NCBI GenBank assembly: GCA_041485845.1 | Contig: JBGPKH010000617.1 | Coordinates: forward strand, 1-5,445 | Source: OMOG01 sp041485845 | GTDB lineage: Bacteria > Acidobacteriota > Terriglobia > Bryobacterales > Bryobacteraceae | Length of the DNA: 5,445 nucleotides | Direction of reading: 5' to 3' | Part shown: positions 1 to 5,367 of the stretch, piece by piece | How the letters are laid out: each line of letters begins with the position of its first letter | Position numbering within the stretch: the stretch's first letter is position 1 | Translations under genes and position numbers: made by a program | Notes under the pieces: model-generated | The model's database searches: none | What the model was told of the DNA's origin: nothing | The model's input: the letters and a program-made list of their open reading frames with translations, nothing else

Positions 1-90
1 CCCCAGCCCCCGGCGCCACAAGCCCCCGGTCCCCAGCCCCCGGCGCCACAAGCCCCCGGTCCCCAGCCCCCGGCGCCACAAGCCCCCGGC
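1..90 (+). repeat. 30-bp in-frame tandem repeat, three units, coding for a Pro-rich linker
   Basis: Units 1-30 and 31-60 are identical, and 61-90 differs only at its last base (c for t). Each unit encodes PQPPAPQAPG in the barrel frame, so gain or loss of units changes linker length by ten residues without a frameshift. A degenerate remnant (ccccaggcgcc) follows from 91. The array probably continues upstream of the window, since base 1 falls exactly at a unit boundary. Identity at synonymous positions points to recent duplication rather than protein-level selection alone. Confidence 0.95.
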
Positions 91-1980
91 CCCCAGGCGC
101 CTTCGGCGCCTCCCGCCCCTTCCACCGAACAGTGGCTCACCGGCAGCTTCGATTTCGGCTATCGCTGGCTGACCGGCATCCGTGGCAACTTCCAGGAGTA
201 CCGCAGCGTCATCAATCTCGGCGAAGGACCCAAGCTCTTGGGCCTCGACTTCACCATTCAGGACCCCAAGAAGCGCCTCTTCGACCGGCTGGACGCGCGC
301 GCCAACGGTTGGGGTGGCGATCCCTACAACACCGCGCACCTGGGGGCGCGGAAGCAGGGAGTCTACGACTTCACCTTCGACTACCGCAACATCGCCTACT
401 TCAACGCCGTGCCGTCGTTTGCGAATCCCCTGCAGCCGGGCGGCTTCAACGAGCAGGCGTTCGATCTCCGCCGCCGCAACACCAGCTTTACTTTGGATCT
501 CCTCCCCGGCAAGCGCATCACGCCGTATCTGGCCTTCGAGCGCAATTCCGGCTACGGCCACGGGATCGATACCTGGGTCCAGGACGCCAACGACGAATTT
601 TCCGTCCCTACCCTCTTCCGCGACAGCACCAACAACTATCGCGGCGGCTTCCGTTACGCCTTTTTCAACCGCTTCCACCTCACCTTCGAACAGGGCGGCG
701 CCACTTTCAAAGACGACGATCGGACTTACTACAAATCCGTGAATCTCGGAGACCGCACCACGCCGGTGCTGGGCCAGACCGAGGTCCTCTATGGTTTGGC
801 GCAGGCTTACGGCATCCGCGGCAACAGCGTGTACGAAAAGATCCTCCTCACCGCCCGCCCGGCGTCCTGGCTGGATGTCTACGGCCAGTACCTGCACAGC
901 AACCCCCGGACGGATGTCCGTTTCACCGATCTGGCCTACGGCAACTTCGCCCAGCTCAGCGCGCTCCTGTTTTATAGCGGCCAGCAGACCCTGGCCAACG
1001 GCGCGGCGGTTCAGCCGCACAACTCCGGCAACGCCGGCTTTGAGCTGCGCCCCTTGCGGAGGCTCCGCATCATCGAATCCTGGATGACCGACCGCTATCA
1101 CGATTCCGCATCGCCGCTGATCGCGACCGAACTGCTGTTCGGCGGCGCCGCCCCGAGCCAGACTCAGCTCACGCCGCTCAATTACAAGCAGATCGTCAAC
1201 TACAACCAGCAGCAGATCGACGCTCTCTTCGACCTCACCTCGAAGATCACGCTGCGCGGCGGCCACCGTTACGTGTGGGGCGATGCCACCGTTCTCGCCG
1301 GCTCGCTGAGCCAGACCGGCAACCTCGTCTCGGGAGAGTTGCACCGCAACGTCGGGCTGGCCGGTTTGACCTTCCGTCCCTCGGAGAAGCTCTCCGCGAA
1401 CCTGGATTACGAAGCCGCCTCCAGTGACCGCATCTATTTCCGCGCGAGCCTGAACGAATACCACAAAGTGCGCGCCCGGGCGCGCTACCAGGCCGCCAAA
1501 TCGCTCTTCTTCCAGGCCAACTTTCAGGTGCTGAACAATCGGAACCCCTCGCCCGCCATTCGCTACGATTTTGAGAGCCGCGACAATTCGCTGTCGGTCT
1601 ACTGGACTCCGTGGGGCGGCAAGCGGGTCACCCTGATGGGCGAGTACGACCGTTCGAGCCTGCGCTCGGATATCGGCTACCTCGGGCTGTTCCTGGCCCC
1701 CGCCACGTCGTCGTATCGCGACAACGCCCACACCGCCACCTCGGCCATCGACATCTCTCTCCCCGGAGGCACGAAGCTCACCGCCGGCGGGTCGTTGTTT
1801 CTTTCTTCCGGCAGCCGCCCGTCGCGCTACTACCAGCCGCTGGCGCGGCTGTCGCTTCCACTCCATAAGCACGTATACTGGAACACCGAATGGCAGTACT
1901 ACGGCTTCGGGGAACAATTCTACCTGTTTGAGGGTTTCCGGACGCACGTCCTGATGACCGGGCTCAGGGTGACCAGATGA
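1..1980 (+). CDS. Outer-membrane beta-barrel protein, porin of a putative porin-cytochrome pair (5'-partial)
   Basis: The frame is open from base 1 to the TGA at 1978-1980, giving 659 visible residues; the true start and signal peptide lie upstream. Residues 1-42 are a Pro/Gln/Ala linker, with three PQPPAPQAPG units then a degenerate tail. From residue 43 (EQWLTGSFDFGYRW) to the end the protein shows alternating polar/hydrophobic strands rich in Tyr, Phe, Arg, Asn and Gly, with no cysteine and no long hydrophobic helix. This is typical of a large outer-membrane barrel. I recognise it as the kind of barrel found beside c-type cytochromes in Acidobacteriota. It resembles MtrB/PioB-type barrels in size and context, but I cannot show homology, and the N-terminal CXXC of Shewanella MtrB is absent from the visible part. 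The C-terminus (HVLMTGLRVTR) looks like a final strand but lacks the usual terminal Phe. Its stop overlaps the cytochrome start, so the two are probably co-translated. A TTG at 238 is internal and not a real start. The barrel call is confident; the electron-conduit role is inferred. Confidence 0.82.
   Translation, partial: PQPPAPQAPGPQPPAPQAPGPQPPAPQAPGPQAPSAPPAPSTEQWLTGSFDFGYRWLTGIRGNFQEYRSVINLGEGPKLLGLDFTIQDPKKRLFDRLDARANGWGGDPYNTAHLGARKQGVYDFTFDYRNIAYFNAVPSFANPLQPGGFNEQAFDLRRRNTSFTLDLLPGKRITPYLAFERNSGYGHGIDTWVQDANDEFSVPTLFRDSTNNYRGGFRYAFFNRFHLTFEQGGATFKDDDRTYYKSVNLGDRTTPVLGQTEVLYGLAQAYGIRGNSVYEKILLTARPASWLDVYGQYLHSNPRTDVRFTDLAYGNFAQLSALLFYSGQQTLANGAAVQPHNSGNAGFELRPLRRLRIIESWMTDRYHDSASPLIATELLFGGAAPSQTQLTPLNYKQIVNYNQQQIDALFDLTSKITLRGGHRYVWGDATVLAGSLSQTGNLVSGELHRNVGLAGLTFRPSEKLSANLDYEAASSDRIYFRASLNEYHKVRARARYQAAKSLFFQANFQVLNNRNPSPAIRYDFESRDNSLSVYWTPWGGKRVTLMGEYDRSSLRSDIGYLGLFLAPATSSYRDNAHTATSAIDISLPGGTKLTAGGSLFLSSGSRPSRYYQPLARLSLPLHKHVYWNTEWQYYGFGEQFYLFEGFRTHVLMTGLRVTR
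1966..1972 (+). promoter_or_regulatory. Shine-Dalgarno-like site for the cytochrome gene, inside the barrel gene
   Basis: AGGGTGA lies four bases before the ATG at 1977, within the last codons of the barrel gene. It supports ATG 1977 over the in-frame ATG at 1989, which would leave too short a signal peptide. With the ATGA overlap at 1977-1980 it suggests translational coupling. Confidence 0.55.
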
Positions 1981-3077
1981 GACCAGCAATGTTCGTGGTA
2001 TTCGCCGTATGGAGCGCGCAGGCGGCCAACATCATTCCGGGCGACGCGCGCCGCGGCGAGCAGTTGTTCGACACCCAGCAATGCATCCAGTGTCACAGCG
2101 TGAAGGGCCGCGGAGGTAACTTGGCGCCCGACCTGGCCAAACGCGTGGATCGCGATTACACTCCCACCGTGATGGCCAGCCTGATGTGGAATCACGCCCC
2201 CGACATGTGGGCCGCGATGAAGAAGCACGGCATCGCCAAGGGCACGCTCACGCCCGAATCGGCCGCCGATCTGTTCGCCTACTTCGTCTCGGCGCGCTAC
2301 TTCGAGCGGCTCGGCGATGCGGCGCGCGGCAAACAGGCCTTTGCCGCGAAGCATTGCGCCGAGTGCCACGGCGTCACCACTTCGAACGCCGCCGGCGCGC
2401 CTGCCGTCTCAAAATGGGAATCGCTGGGAGACCCCATCATCCTGGCGCAGCAGATGTGGAACCACGGCGCGAAAATGCGCGAGGCGTTCGCCCAGAGGAA
2501 GCTGCCCTGGATGGCGCTCACGGCGCAGGAGCTCACCGACATCCTGGTGTACCTGCAGAATCTGCCCGAGACCCGCAGCCTGGCGCAGAATTTCCAGTTC
2601 CCTCCATCCGGCTCCGGCGAGGCGTTGTTCCAGTCGAAAGGGTGCGCCGGCTGCCACACCGGCAAGCTCGCGCTCGAAGCCCGCCTGCGCAACCAGACGC
2701 TCACCCAGATCGTGGTCGACATGTGGAACCACCAGCCCAGCATGAAGAATCCGCCGCCCAATCTCTCGCAGGAAGAGATGCGCCAGATCCTGGCCTATGT
2801 CTGGGCGCGCCAGTACTTCCGCGGCGACGGCAATGCCGATCGCGGCAAGCGCGTGTTCGCCGGCAAGAGCTGCGCCACCTGCCACAACGATCCCGCGAGC
2901 GGCGCTCCCAAGCTCGCCAAAGGCAAAGACGCCTATTCGGACATCACCATGCTATCCGCTCTCTGGGAGCACGGCCCGCGCATGCTCGACCTGATGATTC
3001 AGAAGAAGCTGCCGTGGCCGCGTTTCACCACCGCGCAGATGGCCGACCTGATCGCCTACCTGAACACGCTGCAGTGA
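1977..3077 (+). CDS. Secreted tetraheme c-type cytochrome with four class-I-like domains
   Basis: The product is 366 residues. Residues 1-16 form a short signal peptide (basic R2, hydrophobic 4-12, AQA before the cut), so the protein is exported, where heme c is attached. Four CXXCH sites are present: CIQCH 36-40, CAECH 127-131, CAGCH 223-227 and CATCH 299-303. After each comes a matching motif: MWNHAPDM (70-77), MWNHGAKM (160-167), MWNHQPSM (249-256) and LWEHGPRM (329-336). The final Met lies 33-41 residues after the first heme Cys, so it is the likely distal ligand; the conserved His is an alternative. Sequences before hemes 2 and 4 resemble each other (ARYFERLGDAARGKQAFA and ARQYFRGDGNADRGKRVFA), as do the segments after motifs 2 and 4 (RKLPWMALTAQELTD and KKLPWPRFTTAQMAD). 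This suggests duplication of a diheme unit. ATG 1977 overlaps the barrel stop, so the two proteins are probably made together. An electron-transfer role is secure; the partner and direction of flow are inferred. Confidence 0.93.
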   Translation: MRPAMFVVFAVWSAQAANIIPGDARRGEQLFDTQQCIQCHSVKGRGGNLAPDLAKRVDRDYTPTVMASLMWNHAPDMWAAMKKHGIAKGTLTPESAADLFAYFVSARYFERLGDAARGKQAFAAKHCAECHGVTTSNAAGAPAVSKWESLGDPIILAQQMWNHGAKMREAFAQRKLPWMALTAQELTDILVYLQNLPETRSLAQNFQFPPSGSGEALFQSKGCAGCHTGKLALEARLRNQTLTQIVVDMWNHQPSMKNPPPNLSQEEMRQILAYVWARQYFRGDGNADRGKRVFAGKSCATCHNDPASGAPKLAKGKDAYSDITMLSALWEHGPRMLDLMIQKKLPWPRFTTAQMADLIAYLNTLQ

Positions 3078-3093
3078 AATAATCCCACCACCG

Positions 3094-3156
3094 CTCCCTT
3101 TGGCCGCGGCTCGGAAACCACGGCGAAAGGTGTTACTGAGCCGCGACCCAAGGGAG
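3094..3156. repeat. REP-like palindrome (copy 1) between convergent genes
   Basis: Arms 3094-3112 (CTCCCTTTGGCCGCGGCTC) and 3138-3156 pair at 17 of 19 positions around a 25-base loop. The element fills nearly the whole 83-base gap between the cytochrome stop and the DUF507 stop. Its left flank plus arm (3091-3114) matches the reverse complement of 5231-5254 at 23 of 24 bases, so it is a dispersed family member, not a chance hairpin. It could stop transcription from both sides, but there is no convincing U-run after either arm, so a factor-independent terminator role is only possible. Confidence 0.85.
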
Positions 3157-3160
3157 GGGT

Positions 3161-3751
3161 CTACCTGCCCAGGTCGATTCCGAGCTTCTTCAGCTCCTCG
3201 GCGTAGTATCGCCTGAGCAGCAGGTCCCACTCCTCGCTGCCTTCGGGGATGTCGCGCTTCTGCGAGCGGATCTTCTGCCGCGCGGCGCGATCCACCTTGT
3301 CTTCCGCCATCAGCAGCTCGGTCATCACCCGCAGAATCTCCAGCCGCACGGCGTTGGAGTCCCTGTTCTTCAGGCGCAATTCGCGGCTCTTGCGCAACAT
3401 GTCGACGATCTTGTGCGAGACGTCGGTGACTTTGTCGCGCGAGAGCTTCATGGCGTCGCCTGTGTCGCGGCCCGACGCGCGGATGACCTTGCGCTGCGCG
3501 ATGAGCGTGTTCTTGATGCGCCGGAACATCTCCTGGTAGCTGACCCCTTCGCGCCGCATGTACTCGCTGTATTGGCTCAGCAGGTCGCGCACTTCGTCGT
3601 TCAGGCGGTCTTCCACCGCCAGTTCTCCGCTGATGACTTGGGCGATCTTCTCGGCCACTGAATCGGGGTTGGGGGTCTCGATAATTCCGGGGGTCAGCCT
3701 ATGGACAAGTTGGCGGGAGAGATAGGCGACGAATTCTCGGGCGAGCAGCAT
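3161..3751 (-). CDS. DUF507 family protein with two tandem domain copies
   Basis: The product is 196 residues from the ATG at 3751-3749. I recognise the C-terminal half as DUF507 (Pfam PF04368): MKLSRDKVTDVSHKIVD at 101-117, then NAVRLEILRVMTELL, and RDIPEGSEEWDLLLRRYY at 166-183. The family is of unknown function, and nothing here suggests a catalytic site. The protein is highly charged, has no signal peptide or membrane helix, and is probably cytosolic and helical. The N-terminal half (about 1-84, LLAREFVAYLSRQLVHRL ... YQEMFRRIKNTL) follows the same order of segments and looks like a diverged second copy. The open frame extends upstream to 3922, but that part would run through the MFS gene on the other strand and does not look like DUF507. 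ATG 3751 is therefore preferred, although no clear Shine-Dalgarno precedes it. It is convergent with the cytochrome gene and divergent from the transporter, so probably transcribed alone. Confidence 0.88.
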   Translation of the reverse strand: MLLAREFVAYLSRQLVHRLTPGIIETPNPDSVAEKIAQVISGELAVEDRLNDEVRDLLSQYSEYMRREGVSYQEMFRRIKNTLIAQRKVIRASGRDTGDAMKLSRDKVTDVSHKIVDMLRKSRELRLKNRDSNAVRLEILRVMTELLMAEDKVDRAARQKIRSQKRDIPEGSEEWDLLLRRYYAEELKKLGIDLGR

Positions 3752-3802
3752 TCTGAATGAGCGAAAGCGTAGTTTACCACGTATGGGATATGATCTGAGC
3801 TT
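3752..3802. promoter_or_regulatory. Divergent promoter gap between DUF507 and MFS genes
   Basis: This 51-base gap must serve both genes. On the plus strand TATGAT at 3789-3794 matches the -10 consensus at five of six bases and ends eight bases before the MFS ATG at 3803. No good -35 and no Shine-Dalgarno are visible. The start of transcription would fall at or just before the ATG, so the mRNA may be leaderless. On the minus strand TAAACT (3776-3771) is a weak -10 candidate that would give a leader of roughly a dozen bases for DUF507. Confidence 0.4.
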
Positions 3803-5035
3803 ATGTCCGATCGCTGGGATCGCTGGGTGCCGGCCTTCGCCATGCTTCTGGTCTCGCTGGTCAGCTATGTCGACCGCACCACCCTGGCGTTGCTCGCGCC
3901 GACCATCCTGAAGGAAACGCACCTCAACGGCGAGCAGTACGGATTCATCATTTCGGCCTTCTCCATCGCGTACATGTTGTCCAATCCGCTATGGGGATGG
4001 ATTCTCGACCACGCCGGGTTGCGCCGCGGCATGACGGCCGCTGTGGCGTGCTGGACGGCGGCCTCGGCGGCCCATGCGTTCGCTACCGGCTTCTGGTCGT
4101 TCGGAGCGGCGCGCGCGGCGCTCGGCTTCGGAGAAGGCGCGACCTTTCCCGGCGGGCTGCGCGCCGTGGTGCAGACCCTGCCGCTGGAACAGCGCGGGCG
4201 CGGGCTGGCGGTGGCTTACAGTGGAGGCTCCCTGGGCGCGGTAATCGCTCCGCTGATCGTCACCCCCATCTTCCTGTGGCGGGGATGGCGCGCGGCCTTC
4301 TGGTTTACGGGCCTGATCGGCGCCGCGTGGCTGGCCCTCTGGGCGGTGGTGGGCCGCCGGCCGGACATTCGGAAACCGGAGGCGGGCGCGCCGTCCAAGA
4401 TTCCCGGCCCGCGTTTCAGCGACCCGCGCCTGTGGGCCTTCATGTGCGCGTATGCGTTGGGCGCACTGCCCTTGGGGTTTGTGCTCTACAGCGCCTCGCT
4501 GTATCTGGCGCATCCGCTGGAGTGCCCGCAGGCGCTGATCGGGAAGCTGCTGTGGATTCCGCCGCTCGGTTGGGAAGCCGGCTACTTCGTGTGGGGATGG
4601 ATCTCGGACCGCGCCTTCCGCCGAGGTGAGCCGCGCGAGCGATCCCTGCGCCGGACGCTCACCTTCTGCGTGGTCCTCAATCTGGCATTTGCATCCGTGC
4701 CCTGGCTGCCCAACCTGGCGGCGGTGATGGCGGCGATGTTCCTGGCCATGTTCGTGGCCTCGGGATTCGTGGTGCTGTCGGTGGGGTATGCGACCCACGT
4801 ATATTCGGCGGACCATGCGGGCCTCATCGCCGGGGCCGGCGCGGGGTCGTGGAGCCTGATGGTGGCGCTGACGATGCCCTTGTTCGGCCGCCTGTTCGAC
4901 CAACACCGGTATTCCGCGGCCTTCCTGATCGCCACCGCAATCCCGATTGCGGGCTATCTGGGTTGGCTGTGCCTGAGGCGCGGCTCCAGCCTGATGCCTC
5001 ATGCGGAACCGTTCCGTTCAGCACCAGCCCGGTGA
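3803..5035 (+). CDS. MFS transporter, anion:cation symporter-like (ExuT/GudP type)
   Basis: The product is 410 residues with about twelve hydrophobic segments and a polar central loop near 184-208, the usual 6+6 MFS plan and a normal length. Helix 1 carries SYVDRTTLALLAPTI (21-35), like the Y-x-DR-x-x-L-x-x-AAP signature of ACS-family organic-anion transporters. The helix 2-3 loop has motif A as GWILDHAGLRRG (65-76). A second copy, GWISDRAFRRG (265-275), sits in the matching loop of the C-terminal half. Helix 4-5 shows ALGFGEGATFPGGLRAV (106-122) and helix 5 the segment SGGSLGAVIAPLIV, both typical of the family. Likely substrates are sugar acids or other carboxylates taken up with protons or sodium, but no adjacent catabolic gene helps choose one. 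An in-frame TGA at 3791 rules out an upstream start. Codons 3-8 (DRWDRW) come from a perfect 9-bp tandem duplication at 3809-3826. MFS call sure, ACS subfamily likely, substrate unknown. Confidence 0.92.
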   Translation: MSDRWDRWVPAFAMLLVSLVSYVDRTTLALLAPTILKETHLNGEQYGFIISAFSIAYMLSNPLWGWILDHAGLRRGMTAAVACWTAASAAHAFATGFWSFGAARAALGFGEGATFPGGLRAVVQTLPLEQRGRGLAVAYSGGSLGAVIAPLIVTPIFLWRGWRAAFWFTGLIGAAWLALWAVVGRRPDIRKPEAGAPSKIPGPRFSDPRLWAFMCAYALGALPLGFVLYSASLYLAHPLECPQALIGKLLWIPPLGWEAGYFVWGWISDRAFRRGEPRERSLRRTLTFCVVLNLAFASVPWLPNLAAVMAAMFLAMFVASGFVVLSVGYATHVYSADHAGLIAGAGAGSWSLMVALTMPLFGRLFDQHRYSAAFLIATAIPIAGYLGWLCLRRGSSLMPHAEPFRSAPAR

Positions 5036-5065
5036 ACACTCGGGTGCATAACCGATCTTAGGGAA

Positions 5066-5145
5066 GCCGGTTCTCGTCGACCGCTCGGTTGAAGACGCGG
5101 CGAAGAACCGGCGAAAATACCCGACCCGCAACGGCCGCGTCTTCA
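5066..5145. repeat. Two interlocking perfect inverted repeats (pseudoknot or alternative stems)
   Basis: Stem 1 pairs GCCGGTTCT (5066-5074) with AGAACCGGC (5104-5112). Stem 2 pairs TGAAGACGCGGC (5090-5101) with GCCGCGTCTTCA (5134-5145). Both are perfect. The left arm of stem 2 lies in the loop of stem 1, and the right arm of stem 1 lies in the loop of stem 2, so they are topologically an H-type pseudoknot. A small local hairpin (5077-5092, TCGACC/GGTTGA with one wobble) competes with stem 2. It starts 31 bases after the MFS stop and may act in its 3' end, but no U-run follows. Confidence 0.7.
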
Positions 5146-5153
5146 TGCCCTTT

Positions 5154-5174
5154 GGTGGGCCGCCGCGGCCCATC
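5154..5174. repeat. Tight GC-rich hairpin
   Basis: TGGGCCG (5156-5162) and CGGCCCA (5166-5172) pair perfectly around a three-base loop. Two more pairs (one G-T wobble) extend the stem to 5154-5174. It sits between the interlocking stems and the REP-like element, so the three may be parts of one composite repeat. Confidence 0.75.
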
Positions 5175-5179
5175 GAGAC

Positions 5180-5251
5180 CTCCCTGTGGTCGCGGCTCTG
5201 TAACGACAAGCAAACACGCGGCTTTCGAAACCGAGCCGCGACCAAAGGGAG
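5180..5251. repeat. REP-like palindrome (copy 2)
   Basis: Arms 5180-5198 and 5233-5251 pair at 18 of 19 positions around a 34-base loop. The loop holds a smaller near-palindrome (5219-5233, CGG-C-TTTCGAAACCG). The right arm with flank (5231-5254) is the reverse complement of 3091-3114 with one difference. The arms are conserved between the two copies while loop length and sequence differ (25 versus 34 bases), as expected for a structured dispersed repeat. Confidence 0.85.
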
Positions 5252-5307
5252 CGGATTCCGCGGCTGAGCGATCAAGCACCCGCCGGCTCCGCCGGCTCCT
5301 TCCAAGG

Positions 5308-5337
5308 TTGACGGTCGGGTGTTCTGAACGCTACAGT
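5308..5337 (+). promoter_or_regulatory. Candidate sigma-70-type promoter of tRNA-Glu
   Basis: TTGACG (5308-5313) matches the -35 consensus at five of six bases. TACAGT (5332-5337), 18 bases on, matches the -10 at four of six. Transcription would begin about 20-25 bases before the mature tRNA end at 5368. TAGAAT at 5337-5342 is a closer -10 match but sits too far (23 bases) from this -35. Confidence 0.45.
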
Positions 5338-5367
5338 AGAATGGTTCACCTTCCTGCGGCCAGTCCA

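Larger units (their letters stand above)
5036..5367. other. Gene-free, repeat-rich spacer between MFS gene and tRNA-Glu
   Basis: I see no believable gene in these 332 bases. The open frames here on both strands are low-complexity Arg/Pro/Gly translations of inverted repeats, and one would run into the tRNA. The spacer holds, in order, two interlocking inverted repeats (5066-5145), a tight GC hairpin (5154-5174), a REP-like palindrome (5180-5251), a 9-bp direct repeat GCCGGCTCC twice (5282-5299) and a candidate tRNA promoter (5308-5337). Confidence 0.8.

Noticed and set aside
1..90. 30-bp repeats as a possible CRISPR array
   Set aside because: The units abut directly with no spacers, have a period equal to ten codons and are in frame with a long coding region.
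96..110. Perfect hairpin GGCGCC-TTC-GGCGCC as a regulatory element
   Set aside because: It lies inside the barrel coding sequence in a Pro/Ala-rich, very GC-rich stretch where such short palindromes are expected.
238..1980. TTG at 238 as the start of the barrel gene
   Set aside because: The same frame is open back to base 1 and encodes the conserved barrel start (EQWLTGSFDFGYRW) before 238; a start there would remove it and any export signal.
2297..2885. Minus-strand open frames opposite the cytochrome gene
   Set aside because: They are high-GC shadows; the plus strand has four CXXCH sites, a signal peptide and repeat structure, while the opposite frames show no recognisable domain.
3752..3922. 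Upstream extension of the DUF507 protein by 57 residues
   Set aside because: The added residues are unlike DUF507, overlap the start of the divergent MFS gene and leave no room for either promoter.
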